A DNA stretch of 64,000 bases from Pseudomonas gozinkensis (GCF_014863585.1 NZ_CP062253.1:5393001-5457000); one strand, 5' to 3'. Shown: positions 9,301-18,837, counted from the first letter of the stretch. The notes: generated by a model from the sequence alone, not told the origin. Numbers and translations are program-made.

Positions 9301-9412
9301 GGTCAGCCAGATGCTGACGCTGTTCACCACGCCGGTCATATACTTGTGGCTTGAGCGGCTGTTCCACAAGCCCAAACCGGCGCCCGTCGCGGCGCTGGCA
9401 ACGACAGACTGA
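6311..9412 (+). CDS. RND multidrug efflux pump, inner-membrane subunit
   Basis: A 1033-residue protein with the AcrB/MdtB layout: TM1 at about residues 14-32, a large periplasmic loop, six TM segments around residues 335-490, TM7 near 530-550, a second periplasmic loop and a C-terminal TM bundle from about 860. The proton-relay pair Asp-Asp sits in TM4 (VAVGFVVDDAIVVVENIHR), the signature of the HAE1 drug-exporter branch. I see no methionine clusters of the CusA metal-exporter kind. It probably exports hydrophobic compounds using the proton gradient, together with the adaptor just upstream. Only one pump gene is present, unlike the double MdtBC/MuxBC systems. The response-regulator gene starts 8 bases downstream, implying one operon. 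Confidence 0.93.
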   Translation: MKQHKGVSTWCIDHPVATILLTIALVLVGVIAFPRLPIAPLPEAEFPTIQVSAQLPGASPDTMASSVATPLEVQFSAIPGMTQMTSSSALGSSLLTLQFTLDKSIDTAAQEVQAAINTAAGKLPKDMPTLPTWKKVNPADSPVLILSVSSTQMPGTELSDLVETLLARQISQIDGVGQINITGQQRPAIRVQASADKLAAIGLTLADIRVAIQQTSLNLAKGALYGDSSISTLSTNDQLFHPEEYSQLIVSYKDGAPVHLKDVAKVVNGSEDAYVQAWAGDRPGVNLVISRQPGANIVETVDRIQAALPGLEAMLPASVQVKTLIDRTQTIRASLHEVEITLLIAILLVVAVMALFLRQLSATMIVSAVLGVSLTASFALMYLLGFSLNNLTLVAIVVAVGFVVDDAIVVVENIHRHLEAGDSMRDAAIKGAGEIGFTVVSISFSLVAAFIPLLFMGGVVGRLFKEFALTATSTIMISVVVSLTLAPTLAALFMRKPVHHAHDKPGFSERLLGWYEKGLRRALAHQKLMIGVFGISVALAIGGYVFIPKGFFPVQDTGFVLGTTEAAADISYSDMVKKHLAMAEIVAADPAVQAFSHSVGVSGSNQTIANGRFWIALKKRGDRDVSASQFIDRIRPQLMKVPGIVLYLRAGQDINLSSGPSRAQYQYVLKSNDGPTLATWTQKLTEKLRSIPAFRDISNDLQLGGSITHISIDRSAAARFGLTASDVDEALYDAFGQRQINEFQTQVNQYNVILELDTKQRGKAESLNYFYLRSPLSGEMVPLSALARFDAPTIGPLSIAHDGMFPAANLSFNLAPGVALGDAVILLNQAKAEIGMPTAISGNFQGAAQAFQSSLKSQPWLILAALVAVYIILGVLYESFVHPLTIISTLPAAGLGAVIMLWICGQDFSIMALIGLVLLIGIVKKNGILMIDFALEAQRHRGLSPQDAIFEACITRFRPIIMTTLAALLGALPLMLGYGTGAELRQPLGIAVVGGLLVSQMLTLFTTPVIYLWLERLFHKPKPAPVAALATTD

Positions 9413-9420
9413 GGCGGGTC

Positions 9421-10098
9421 ATGCGCGTTCTGATTATCGAAGACGAAGAGAAAACCGCGGACTACCTGCACCGCGGCCTGACGGAGCAGGGTTACACCGT
9501 GGATCTGGCCCGCGACGGCGTCGAAGGCCTGCATCTGGCGCTGGAAAGCGACTACGCGGTGATCGTCCTCGACGTGATGCTGCCGGGACTTGACGGCTTT
9601 GGCGTACTGCGCGCATTGCGTGCGCGCAAGCAGACGCCGGTGATCATGCTCACCGCCCGCGAGCGGGTCGAAGACCGGATCCGAGGCCTGCGCGACGGTG
9701 CTGACGATTACCTCGGCAAACCGTTTTCCTTCCTCGAACTGGTGGCGCGCCTGCAAGCGCTGACCCGGCGCAGCGGTGGCCACGAACCGGTGCAAGTGAG
9801 CATCGCCGACCTGTGGATCGATCTGATCAGCCGCAAGGCCACCCGCGCCGGCACCCGACTGGATCTGACGGCGAAAGAGTTTTCGCTGCTCAGCGTTCTG
9901 GCCCGGCGTCAGGGCGAAATCCTCTCGAAAACCGCGATTGCCGAAATGGTCTGGGACATCAATTTCGACAGCGACGCCAACGTCGTCGAAGTTGCGATCA
10001 AACGCCTGCGGGCCAAGCTCGACGGGCCGTTCGACGAGAAACTGCTGCACACGATCCGGGGCATGGGTTATGTGCTGGAGAGCCGTGGTGTCCAGTAA
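9421..10098 (+). CDS. OmpR-family response regulator (CusR/CopR-like)
   Basis: A 225-residue two-component regulator. The receiver domain occupies residues 1-115, with acidic pocket EDEE near residue 8, phosphoacceptor Asp51 in IVLDVMLPGLDG, and the conserved Lys in YLGKPF. The winged-helix DNA-binding domain (residues ~125-222) contains LDLTAKEFSLLSVLARRQGEIL and ends in TIRGMGYVLE. It is closest in style to CusR, CopR and CzcR, which answer metal stress, but regulators of this type also control other systems. Its gene sits 8 bases after the RND pump and overlaps the kinase gene, so it very probably regulates this efflux operon. Confidence 0.9.
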   Translation: MRVLIIEDEEKTADYLHRGLTEQGYTVDLARDGVEGLHLALESDYAVIVLDVMLPGLDGFGVLRALRARKQTPVIMLTARERVEDRIRGLRDGADDYLGKPFSFLELVARLQALTRRSGGHEPVQVSIADLWIDLISRKATRAGTRLDLTAKEFSLLSVLARRQGEILSKTAIAEMVWDINFDSDANVVEVAIKRLRAKLDGPFDEKLLHTIRGMGYVLESRGVQ

Positions 10099-11452
10099 TT
10101 CCATCGCCCTGCGCCTGAGCGGGATGTTCACGCTGGTGGCGCTGCTGGTGTTCCTGTTGATCGGCGGTGCGCTGTACCAACAAGTGGACAAAGGCCTGGG
10201 CCTGCTGCCGGAAGCGGAACTGGATGCGCGTTACAGCGTGCTCGAATCCGCGCTCAACCGCTATGGCACCCCCGAGCACTGGGTGAAGATCAACGCCAAG
10301 CTCAAGCTGCTCGGCGAAGAAGACAAGCGCATCCGTTTCTGGGTGGTCAGCGGCAATCCAGGCTACGAATTCGGCGAACCGGATGCCTTGATCCGCGCGT
10401 TTGCCCAAGGCCCGCTGGGCATGCGCGACCTGCAACTGCCCAACCATCCTTACCCGCTGAAAGTACTGCTGACCGAACTGCCGGCCAAGGATCAGCGCCC
10501 GCCGCTGCGCTTCATGATCAGTATCGACACCGAGACCTTTCACCAGACCCAGCATCAGTTGCTGATCGCGTTGGTCAGTCTGGCGGTGATCGGCGTGCTG
10601 CTGGCGTCGGCATTGGGTTACTGGGTGGCGCGCATCGGCCTCAAACCGCTGATCAGACTGTCCCACGAAGCCCAGCGCCTGGCGCCGCCATTGCGAGCCG
10701 GGCGTCTGCGTCTGTCGCCGTTGCCACCGGAACTGGAGCAGTTTGTCGACTCGTTCAACTCGACGCTGGAGCGGGTCGAACAGGCTTATTCGCGGCTGGA
10801 ATCGTTCAACGCCGACGTCGCCCATGAACTGCGCTCGCCACTGACCAACCTGATCGGTCAGACCCAGGTCGCACTGACTCGCGGGCGCTCTGCCGAGCAT
10901 TATTTCGAAGTGCTGCAATCGAACCTCGAAGAGCTGGAACGCCTGCGCTCGATCATCAACGACATGCTGTTTCTGGCCAGCGCCGACCAGGGTAGCAAGG
11001 CCACCAAACTGACCTCGACCTCGCTGGCCGATGAAGTGGCGACCACCCTCGAATACCTCGACTTCATCCTCGAAGATGCACAGGTCCAGGTCCACGTCAG
11101 CGGCGATGCCCAGGTGCAGATCGAGATCGCTCATCTGCGCCGGGCCTTGATCAATCTGCTGAGCAACGCAGTGCAACACACCGCACCGGGACAAGTGATC
11201 GAAGTGCAGATCGCGGTCGAGGAACATCAGGTCAGCATCGGCGTGGCCAACCCCGGCTCACCGATTGCCAGCGAGCATTTGCCTCGGTTGTTCGAGCGTT
11301 TCTACCGGGTCGATGCGTCGCGCAGCAACAGCGGCAACAACCACGGCCTGGGGCTGGCGATCGTCAAGGCGATTGCGCTCATGCATGGCGGAGATGTGTT
11401 CGTGCGCAGTGATCGCGGCATGAACACCTTCGGAATCCACCTCCCCGTCTGA
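10088..11452 (+). CDS. Sensor histidine kinase, heavy-metal sensor (CusS/CopS-like) type
   Basis: A 454-residue membrane kinase. It has TM1 at about residues 12-32 (MFTLVALLVFLLIGGALY), a periplasmic domain to about residue 155, TM2 (LLIALVSLAVIGVLLASALGY), then a HAMP region and the catalytic core. The phosphoacceptor His is in DVAHELRSPL, the N box is in ALINLLSNAVQHT, the F box is FERFYRVD, and the G box is GLGLAIVKAIALMHGG. I chose the GTG at 10088, which follows a GGAG by 7 bases and overlaps the regulator's 3' end by 11 bases. An adjacent GTG at 10085 is possible. The periplasmic domain is the likely input site. The ligand may be a metal or an envelope-active compound (inference from family only). 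Confidence 0.9.
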   Translation: MSSNSIALRLSGMFTLVALLVFLLIGGALYQQVDKGLGLLPEAELDARYSVLESALNRYGTPEHWVKINAKLKLLGEEDKRIRFWVVSGNPGYEFGEPDALIRAFAQGPLGMRDLQLPNHPYPLKVLLTELPAKDQRPPLRFMISIDTETFHQTQHQLLIALVSLAVIGVLLASALGYWVARIGLKPLIRLSHEAQRLAPPLRAGRLRLSPLPPELEQFVDSFNSTLERVEQAYSRLESFNADVAHELRSPLTNLIGQTQVALTRGRSAEHYFEVLQSNLEELERLRSIINDMLFLASADQGSKATKLTSTSLADEVATTLEYLDFILEDAQVQVHVSGDAQVQIEIAHLRRALINLLSNAVQHTAPGQVIEVQIAVEEHQVSIGVANPGSPIASEHLPRLFERFYRVDASRSNSGNNHGLGLAIVKAIALMHGGDVFVRSDRGMNTFGIHLPV

Positions 11453-11460
11453 CCCCACCC

Positions 11461-11506
11461 GATCGTTCCCGCGCTCTGCGTGGGAACGCAGCCCGGGACG
11501 CTCCGC
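11461..11506. repeat. Palindromic repeat, GTTCCCACGC family, inverted copy
   Basis: GATCGTTCCC-GCGCTCTGC-GTGGGAACG is followed by CAGCCCGGGACGCTCCGC, the reverse-orientation counterpart of the element at 4581-4630. It lies just after the kinase stop and could also act as a transcript-end hairpin. The rest of the gap to 11659 shows no gene. Confidence 0.7.
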
Positions 11507-11659
11507 CTCCCTCTCAAGCCGCCCTCGGAAACGACCTCCCCCGCTGATCTTTGCTTGCGCTGTAACAGTCATTTATGAAAATCACGCTGTTTCCCAACGC
11601 CCGGCAACCTTATCTTTGCCCGCACCAAACAGCACTTGCCAAGCAAGAAGGTTTTCAAG

Positions 11660-11884
11660 ATGTCCAACAGTATGGGTATTGCCAGCGCTTTCGTTTTGTC
11701 CTCATTGATCCTGTCGCCGATGGCGATGGCTGAAGAATCCCAGACGTTCGTGGCGCAAAACGCTGCCCGGGCCCAGGCGTATGAACAGCATCAGGCAGAA
11801 GTGATGGCCAAGGCCAAAGACGCTACGCAAGCCCCGCAGGCCGGCCTTTCCCAAGCGCAGTCCGAATCCGGATCCGACAGCTGA
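11660..11884 (+). CDS. Small exported protein of unknown function
   Basis: A 74-residue protein (start MSNSMGIASAFVL) with a signal peptide and a probable cleavage site after MAMA (about residue 24). The mature part is only ~50 residues, hydrophilic, rich in Ala, Gln and Ser, without cysteine, and likely helical (QNAARAQAYEQHQAEVMAKAK), with an acidic Ser-rich tail. A purine-rich AGAAGG precedes the ATG by about 8 bases; an upstream in-frame TTG at 11636 is less likely. A good terminator follows at 11952. I recognise no family. Position between a two-component efflux operon and a porin does not define its role. Confidence 0.65.
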   Translation: MSNSMGIASAFVLSSLILSPMAMAEESQTFVAQNAARAQAYEQHQAEVMAKAKDATQAPQAGLSQAQSESGSDS

Positions 11885-11951
11885 GGCGCGCACCGCTCCG
11901 TTTCCCTCGACGCGGTTGTTTGGCTCTTCCCGTTCAACCGTCGTCCTTGCA

Positions 11952-11978
11952 GGCCGCTGATTTTCAGCGGCCTTTTTT
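11952..11978 (+). terminator. Rho-independent terminator after the small exported protein
   Basis: The stem GGCCGCTG / CAGCGGCC with a short loop is followed by six T. It closes the small-gene transcript before the porin. Confidence 0.85.
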
Positions 11979-12079
11979 CGTTGTGGTCTGAAAGCTGTCT
12001 GGTTCGTCTTTAACAATTAGAAACATCCCGCACCTCAAGACATTGAAGTGTCAGTTGACCCCAAGGAGCTTTACCGCAC

Positions 12080-13396
12080 GTGCGTTACCCAGTTCGCTTC
12101 ACCCCGCTGTTCATTGCAATTGCCGCAACGATTGCCCCCGCTGCCCACGCCGCCGAATCCGAGAAACAAGGTTTCGTCGAAGGCGCGAGCCTCAACCTCA
12201 ACGCCCGCAACTACTACATGAACCGCAACCGTCTGCAGCAGACGGATGACAACATCGAGTGGGGCCAGGGTTTCCTCGGCAAATTCGAGTCGGGCTACAC
12301 CGAAGGCACAGTCGGTTTCGGCATCGACGCCCACGCCATGCTCGGTCTGAAACTCGACGGCGGTGGCGGCACCGACAATTCCAGCATCCTGCCGGTCAGT
12401 GACGGTAGCGGCAAAGCGCCGGGCTCGTTCTCCACGGCGGGCGGCACCTTGAAGATGCGTGCGTTCGATACCGAGCTGAAGGCTGGCGACCTGTTCCTCG
12501 CCAACCCGGTGATCGCCGGTGGCGAGACGCGCATGCTGCCACAGACCTTTCGCGGCCTCAGCCTGACCAACCACAGCTTCGACGGCTGGATGATCGAAGG
12601 CGGCCAGGCCAGTTTCACCAAGCCGTACAACCAGAGCGGCCACAAACGCATCGGCACCTCTTACGGCACCCTCGCCGACGGCGACAAGAGCCAGCACCTG
12701 AACTGGGCCGGCCTGGCCTGGAGCGGTGTCGAAGGTCTGACCAGCAGCCTGTATGCCTCCGAGTTGAAGGACATCTGGAACCAGTACTACTACGACCTCG
12801 ACTACACCTGGACGCTGAACGATCTGGTGACCCTCAATCCCGGCCTGCACTTCTATCACACGCAGGACACCGGCGACGCGCTGCTGGGCAACATCGACAA
12901 CAACACCTACAGCCTGCATTTCACCGTCGGCATCGGCAGCCACAGCGTCACCGCCGCGTACCAGCGGGTCAACGGCAATACGCCGTTCGATTACATCAGC
13001 CAGGGCGACAGCGTCTACCTCGACAACTCGCAGCAATACTCGGACTTCAACGGCCCGAACGAGCGCTCGTGGAAACTCAAGTACGCCTACGACTTCGCCG
13101 GCGTCGGCCTGCCGGGCCTGACCTCGGCGCTGTCCTATTCGCGCGGCACGCTGGACCTGACCAAGGTCGATCCAGACAGCAAGGGCTACGCCTCGTGGTA
13201 CAGCGCCGAAGGCCGCAACGCCAAGCACTGGGAACGCGACATCGACCTCAAGTACGTGGTGCAAAGCGGCCAGGCCAAAGACCTGGCGGTACGCCTGCAA
13301 TGGGCGACCAACCGCGGCGGCAATGGTTACGGCGCACTGGATACGGACACAGATGAATACCGTGTGATCATCGACTACCCGATCAACGTCTTCTAA
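12080..13396 (+). CDS. OprD-family outer-membrane porin
   Basis: A 438-residue protein with a signal peptide (cleavage probably after PAAHA, residue ~24) and the OprD-family start of the mature chain ([19 protein letters not shown]). Alternating beta-strand pattern runs throughout, with typical segments such as [10 protein letters not shown] and the terminal [12 protein letters not shown], whose final Phe is the outer-membrane assembly signal. OprD porins form 18-stranded monomeric channels selective for amino acids, organic acids or similar small molecules; the substrate here is not predictable. The start is GTG at 12080, supported by an AAGGAG 9 bases upstream. The gene appears monocistronic, flanked by a terminator upstream and a REPIN downstream. 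Confidence 0.92.
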   Translation: MRYPVRFTPLFIAIAATIAPAAHAAESEKQGFVEGASLNLNARNYYMNRNRLQQTDDNIEWGQGFLGKFESGYTEGTVGFGIDAHAMLGLKLDGGGGTDNSSILPVSDGSGKAPGSFSTAGGTLKMRAFDTELKAGDLFLANPVIAGGETRMLPQTFRGLSLTNHSFDGWMIEGGQASFTKPYNQSGHKRIGTSYGTLADGDKSQHLNWAGLAWSGVEGLTSSLYASELKDIWNQYYYDLDYTWTLNDLVTLNPGLHFYHTQDTGDALLGNIDNNTYSLHFTVGIGSHSVTAAYQRVNGNTPFDYISQGDSVYLDNSQQYSDFNGPNERSWKLKYAYDFAGVGLPGLTSALSYSRGTLDLTKVDPDSKGYASWYSAEGRNAKHWERDIDLKYVVQSGQAKDLAVRLQWATNRGGNGYGALDTDTDEYRVIIDYPINVF

Positions 13397-13444
13397 GATC
13401 GCCGCTAAGCTGAGGAGGCCTGCCCGACAGGCAGGTCACCTGCA

Positions 13445-13534
13445 CTGTGGGAGCGAGCTTGCTCGCGAAAGCGCAATGTCAGTCAACACCTTTGTTGCTG
13501 AGGGATCGCTTTCGCGAGCAAGCTCGCTCCCACA
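13445..13534. repeat. REPIN (two inverted REPs)
   Basis: CTGTGGGAGCGAGCTTGCTC (13445 onward) and its near-exact inverse GAGCAAGCTCGCTCCCACA (ending 13534) are separated by about 33 bases. The pair can form a long hairpin in the porin-cyclase gap. Another small palindrome, CCTGCC-N5-GGCAGG, lies at 13419-13435. Confidence 0.85.
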
Positions 13535-13584
13535 TGGGTATCTGCCAGCCTACGCTTAGAAGATCCCCCATTGATAACTCAACC

Positions 13585-15090
13585 ATGATCGCGAGCCGCA
13601 CCCCCACCGTTCCCGGCACGACCGGACGCTCCGAGCTGCTGCTGATCCTCGGCAGCCTGCTGAGCGTGATCGCGATTGTGTGCATCGTCACGTTCCTGCT
13701 GATCCGCGAACACGCCAATGCTCAGGAGTCGGCTACCCGTGGCGCCACTACCATCGCCCAGTTGATCGACGCCGATGTGCTGCGCACCGTCGAGCTGTAT
13801 GACCTGACGCTACTGGGGCTGATCGCCGCCGCCCAGCGTGAGGACCTGAAAGACGTGTCGCCGCAGATCCGCCATCTGGCATTGTTCGACCGTTCCACCA
13901 CCGCGCGCTTCAAAGGCGACATTCTGTTGCTCGACAAGTATGGCGAGGTGATCGCCGACTCCTCGCGGGTCGATCCGCTGCCGGGCAATTTCGCCGATCG
14001 CGACTATTTCCTCGCCCACGCTTTCAACCGCGACACCGGCATGTTCATCAGCCGTCCGTTCAAACCCCGTTGTGATTGCGATGACGCGGACCAGTGGCGA
14101 ATCAGTTTCAGTCGGCGCATCTCTTCGGATACCGGCGAATTCCTCGGCGTGGCCGTGGCGTCGATGAAGCTCGATTACTTCGATCAACTGTTCAACAGCC
14201 TCGACATCGGCATAGACAGCACCCTCAACATCATCAACAACGACGGCATCCTGCTGGCGCAGAAGCCTTATCTGCAAAGCGATTCGATCGGCAAAAGCTT
14301 TGCCGCCCGACCCAATGTGGTGCGAATCCTGCGCGACAGCAACGGCAATGGCAGTTTCAACAGCATCTCGAGCATGGATTATCAGCAACGGCTGTACACC
14401 TATTCGCGGGTCGGCAATCTGCCGTTGACGGTGATCGTTGCCCTGTCCAGCGAGGAAGTGTTCGGCGCGTGGCGACGCACGGCGATCCTGATCAGCGGCG
14501 CCACCGGCGTGCTGTGTGCCGGCCTGCTGTGGTTGACCTGGCTGCTGGCCCGGGAGCTGCGCCTGCGCCAGCGGGCCGAACGCGAACTTGCGCAGCTCGC
14601 GGCGACCGATGCCCTGACCGGGGTCGCCAACCGGCGGATGCTCGATCAGTCGCTGCGTCACGAGTGGTTCCGTGCCCAGCGCTCGGGCAAACCACTGTCA
14701 TTGCTGATGATCGACGCCGACCACTTCAAGGCCTTCAACGACCGGCACGGGCATCAGGCCGGGGATCAGGCGTTGCGTGAACTGGCGAGGGTCATCACCG
14801 CCAATGTGCGGCGTCCGGCAGATCTGGTGGCGCGTTATGGCGGTGAGGAGTTTTCGGTGATTCTCGCTGAAACCGACAGCGTCGGGGCGCAGCGGATCGC
14901 CGAGCATGTGCGGGCCGCAGTGGAGCAACTGCCGCGCCTGGACGGCGATGAAATGCCGATGACGGTGAGTATCGGTATCAGCACCTGGACGGCGGCCAGC
15001 GAAATCAGTCTGGAACAGCTTCTGTTCGCGGCGGACAAGGCGCTGTACCAGGCCAAGGAAGGTGGCCGGAATCGAGTCGTCGTGGCTTGA
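13585..15090 (+). CDS. Membrane diguanylate cyclase with periplasmic Cache-like sensor
   Basis: A 501-residue protein that makes the second messenger cyclic di-GMP from two GTP. TM1 is at about residues 20-43 (LLLILGSLLSVIAIVCIVTF). A ~240-residue periplasmic region with Cache/PAS-like elements (GEVIADSSRVDPLP, NFADRDYFLAHAF) follows. TM2 is near residues 295-315, then a GGDEF domain from about 335. The active-site motif is GGEEF in RYGGEEFSVI, a permitted variant. An RxxD motif (RPAD) lies five residues before it, the position of the inhibitory I-site, so product feedback is likely. The start chosen is ATG 13585, although no clear Shine-Dalgarno is visible. The cognate signal is unknown. Confidence 0.9.
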   Translation: MIASRTPTVPGTTGRSELLLILGSLLSVIAIVCIVTFLLIREHANAQESATRGATTIAQLIDADVLRTVELYDLTLLGLIAAAQREDLKDVSPQIRHLALFDRSTTARFKGDILLLDKYGEVIADSSRVDPLPGNFADRDYFLAHAFNRDTGMFISRPFKPRCDCDDADQWRISFSRRISSDTGEFLGVAVASMKLDYFDQLFNSLDIGIDSTLNIINNDGILLAQKPYLQSDSIGKSFAARPNVVRILRDSNGNGSFNSISSMDYQQRLYTYSRVGNLPLTVIVALSSEEVFGAWRRTAILISGATGVLCAGLLWLTWLLARELRLRQRAERELAQLAATDALTGVANRRMLDQSLRHEWFRAQRSGKPLSLLMIDADHFKAFNDRHGHQAGDQALRELARVITANVRRPADLVARYGGEEFSVILAETDSVGAQRIAEHVRAAVEQLPRLDGDEMPMTVSIGISTWTAASEISLEQLLFAADKALYQAKEGGRNRVVVA

Positions 15091-15112
15091 TACGGGGGCG
15101 GCCTTTCCGGCC

Positions 15113-15206
15113 CCATCGCTGGCAAGCCAGCTCCCACAGGTTCCTGGTTATTCACAGATCATCAATACACCCCAAACTCTGTGGGAGCTGGCTTGCCAGC
15201 GATGAG
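15113..15206. repeat. REPIN (two inverted REPs)
   Basis: CCATCGCTGGCAAGCCAGCT (15113 onward, to 15140) and CTGTGGGAGCTGGCTTGCCA (15179 onward, to 15206) are inverse copies separated by ~38 bases, between the cyclase and the end of the dcw cluster. Confidence 0.85.
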
Positions 15207-15238
15207 GCCGGTATGGCCGATACAAAACCTGCAGGCAT

Positions 15239-15263
15239 AAAAAAAGGCCACCCAAAGGTGGCC
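15239..15263 (-). terminator. Terminator of the dcw operon after lpxC
   Basis: Read on the minus strand, GGCCACC-TTTG-GGTGGCC is followed by seven T. It lies 27 bases after the lpxC stop and is the only good terminator seen between mraZ and this point. Confidence 0.88.
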
Positions 15264-15289
15264 CTCAAAAAACTAGAGAGGTTTTTTAC

Positions 15290-16237
<948 letters not shown>

Positions 16238-16313
16238 TCAACAAAGGCTGGCGATGATAGCAGACCGAGCCTTTGCTGAACACCAATCACCTGAATACCC
16301 CTGATACATTTCA

Positions 16314-17510
16314 TCAATCGGCCTGACGACGCAGGAAAGCCGGGATGTCCAGGTAGTCCAGGTCATCTTGCGGATTCATCTTCGCGGCAGTCGCAGCACC
16401 GGCCTGAGCCTGGTTGCGCATGACGGTCGGACGGTCCAGGTCACGGTAGTTGACCGCTGGCTGTTCCTGACGAGCGGGTGCCGGTTGCTGCACTTGAGCA
16501 GCCGCCATCGAGGTGTGAACGGTGTTGTCGATGACCTTCACAGGCTTCTCGATTTTCGCGCCCAGACCGGTGGCAACCACGGTCACGTGCAGTTCGTCGC
16601 GCATGTCCGGATCGATAACGGTACCGACCTTGACCATCGCGTGCTCGGAAGCGAAGGCTTCGATGATCGAACCCACGTCGGAGTACTCACCCAGGGACAG
16701 GTCAGGACCGGCAGTGATGTTCACCAGGATGCCGCGTGCGCCTTGCAGGTTCACGTCTTCCAGCAGCGGGTTGCGGATGGCCGCTTCGGTCGCTTCACGT
16801 GCACGGTTCGGACCGCTGGCGCAGCCAGTGCCCATCATCGCCATGCCCATTTCGCTCATCACGGTGCGTACGTCGGCGAAGTCGACGTTGATCATGCCCG
16901 GACGCTTGATGATGTCGGAGATACCGCGAACGGCACCGGCCAGTACATCGTCAGCCTTGGCGAAAGCCGACAGCAGGCTGGCGTCCTTGCCGAGGATGGT
17001 CAGCAGTTTTTCGTTCGGAATGGTGATCAGCGAGTCGACGCTTTCCGAGAGCATGCGGATGCCTTCGTCGGCGATCTGCATACGCTTGCGGCCTTCGAAC
17101 GGGAACGGACGGGTCACGACCGCAACGGTCAGGATGCCCATTTCCTTGGCCACTTCGGCGATGATCGGCGCAGCACCGGTACCGGTACCGCCGCCCATGC
17201 CGGTGGTGATGAACACCATGTTGGTGCCGGCCAGCACTTCAGCGATGCGCTCGCGATCTTCCAGCGCAGCCTGACGGCCGACTTCCGGGTTGGCGCCGGC
17301 GCCCAGGCCTTTGGTCACGCCGGTGCCCAGTTGCAGAATGGTACGCGCGCCGATGTTTTTCAGCGCTTGAGCATCGGTGTTGGCGCAGATGAATTCCACG
17401 CCTTCGATGTTGCTCTTGACCATGTGGTTGACAGCGTTGCCGCCGCCACCGCCAACACCGATAACTTTGATTACCGGGCTTGCGGGGATGTTGTCTACGA
17501 GTTCGAACAT
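16314..17510 (-). CDS. ftsZ: Cell division protein FtsZ
   Basis: A 398-residue tubulin-like GTPase that polymerises into the Z ring and sets the division site. The GTP-binding signature GMGGGTGTGAAP lies at about residues 104-115, and the T7-loop region (NVDFADVRTVM) is near residue 207. A variable linker rich in Gln, Pro and Ala (residues ~320-380) leads to the conserved C-terminal peptide DIPAFLRRQAD, which binds FtsA, ZipA and regulators. It starts 67 bases after ftsA, the largest internal gap before lpxC, compatible with extra promoters or processing that raise FtsZ supply. Confidence 0.98.
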   Translation of the reverse strand: MFELVDNIPASPVIKVIGVGGGGGNAVNHMVKSNIEGVEFICANTDAQALKNIGARTILQLGTGVTKGLGAGANPEVGRQAALEDRERIAEVLAGTNMVFITTGMGGGTGTGAAPIIAEVAKEMGILTVAVVTRPFPFEGRKRMQIADEGIRMLSESVDSLITIPNEKLLTILGKDASLLSAFAKADDVLAGAVRGISDIIKRPGMINVDFADVRTVMSEMGMAMMGTGCASGPNRAREATEAAIRNPLLEDVNLQGARGILVNITAGPDLSLGEYSDVGSIIEAFASEHAMVKVGTVIDPDMRDELHVTVVATGLGAKIEKPVKVIDNTVHTSMAAAQVQQPAPARQEQPAVNYRDLDRPTVMRNQAQAGAATAAKMNPQDDLDYLDIPAFLRRQAD

Positions 17511-17577
17511 TTTCCCTCTCCTTACATTCTCTAGTTTTTTCGCCTACTGCTGTTTGTTGCGGTGCTGCGGTAAAGCT

Positions 17578-18837
17578 TTAGAAGTTGCCTTGAACCCACT
17601 TCTTCAAACGGTCCAGCAACGGCGCTTGCGGCTCATCGTTGCTGTAGCTGTCGCGGCTGCCGATGCCCGAGAACGAGATCCCGTCGGACTGCTTCTGCAG
17701 GCCGTACATCAACAAGCCAACGCCAGTGGAATAAATCGGGTTGCGAACCACGTCATCCAGCCCCTTCACGCCATGGGGCACGCCCAGGCGGACCGGCATG
17801 TGGAAGATTTCTTCGGCAAGTTCCGTGGCGCCTTCCATCTTCGAAGTACCACCGGTCAGCACGATGCCGGCCGGGATCAGGTCTTCGTAGCCGCTGCGAC
17901 GCAGCTCGGCCTGGATCAGGGTGAACAGTTCGTCGTAACGCGGCTCGACCACTTCGGCCAGGGCCTGACGCGACAGTTCGCGCGGCGGACGGTCGCCGAC
18001 ACTCGGCACCTTGATGGTCTCGCCGGCACCGGCCAGTTTGGCCAGGGCGCAGGCGTAGCGGATCTTGATCTCTTCGGCGTACTGGGTCGGGGTGCGCAAC
18101 GCCATGGCGATGTCGTTGGTCACCTGATCGCCCGCAATCGGGATCACGGCCGTGTGGCGGATCGCGCCTTCGGTGAAGATCGCGATGTCGGTGGTGCCGC
18201 CGCCGATGTCGACCAGGCACACGCCCAGCTCTTTTTCGTCGTCGGTCAATACCGAGTAGGCCGAAGCCAGTTGCTCGAGAATGATGTCGTCGATTTCCAG
18301 ACCGCAACGACGCACGCATTTTTCAATGTTCTGTGCAGCGTTGACCGCGCAGGTAACCACGTGAACCTTGGCCTCCAGACGCACGCCTGACATGCCCAGC
18401 GGCTCGCGCACACCTTCCTGGTTATCGATCACGTAATCCTGCGGCAGGGTGTGCAGTACACGCTGGTCAGCCGGGATCGCCACAGCCTGGGCAGCATCGA
18501 GTACGCGCTCAAGGTCCGCCGAGCTGACTTCGCGATCACGAATAGCAACGATGCCGTGGGAGTTCAGGCTGCGGATGTGATTGCCCGCCACGCCGACGAA
18601 CGCCGAGTGAATGCGGCAGCCCGCCATCAACTGGGCTTCTTCGATCGCGCGCTGGATCGACTGCACGGTGGACTCGATGTTGACCACCACGCCTTTTTTC
18701 AGGCCGCGGGACGGATGAGTGCCGATCCCGACGATTTCCAGCGTGCCGTCGTCCGCAACCTCGCCGACCAGCGCCACCACTTTGGAGGTGCCGATATCGA
18801 GACCGACGATCATTTTGCCGCTTTGCACGTTTGCCAT
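17578..18837 (-). CDS. ftsA: Cell division protein FtsA
   Basis: A 419-residue actin-like ATPase that tethers FtsZ to the membrane. The phosphate-1 motif is at the N-terminus (IVGLDIGTSKVVALVGE) and the phosphate-2 motif in VCLVDIGGGTTDIAIF near residue 207. The adenosine motif (GIVLTGGTSKMEG) is near residue 335. The C-terminal amphipathic helix LLDRLKKWVQGNF is the membrane-targeting sequence. It follows ftsQ by 15 bases and precedes ftsZ, the invariant order in proteobacteria. Confidence 0.98.
   Translation of the reverse strand: MANVQSGKMIVGLDIGTSKVVALVGEVADDGTLEIVGIGTHPSRGLKKGVVVNIESTVQSIQRAIEEAQLMAGCRIHSAFVGVAGNHIRSLNSHGIVAIRDREVSSADLERVLDAAQAVAIPADQRVLHTLPQDYVIDNQEGVREPLGMSGVRLEAKVHVVTCAVNAAQNIEKCVRRCGLEIDDIILEQLASAYSVLTDDEKELGVCLVDIGGGTTDIAIFTEGAIRHTAVIPIAGDQVTNDIAMALRTPTQYAEEIKIRYACALAKLAGAGETIKVPSVGDRPPRELSRQALAEVVEPRYDELFTLIQAELRRSGYEDLIPAGIVLTGGTSKMEGATELAEEIFHMPVRLGVPHGVKGLDDVVRNPIYSTGVGLLMYGLQKQSDGISFSGIGSRDSYSNDEPQAPLLDRLKKWVQGNF

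Noticed and set aside
9998..11227. A 409-codon open frame antisense to the kinase gene.
   Set aside because: It is Gln/Arg-rich without domains and overlaps a kinase with all catalytic boxes.
13419..13435. CCTGCC-N5-GGCAGG as a terminator of the porin gene.
   Set aside because: The stem is short and no T run follows, so it cannot be called a terminator; the neighbouring REPIN may serve instead.
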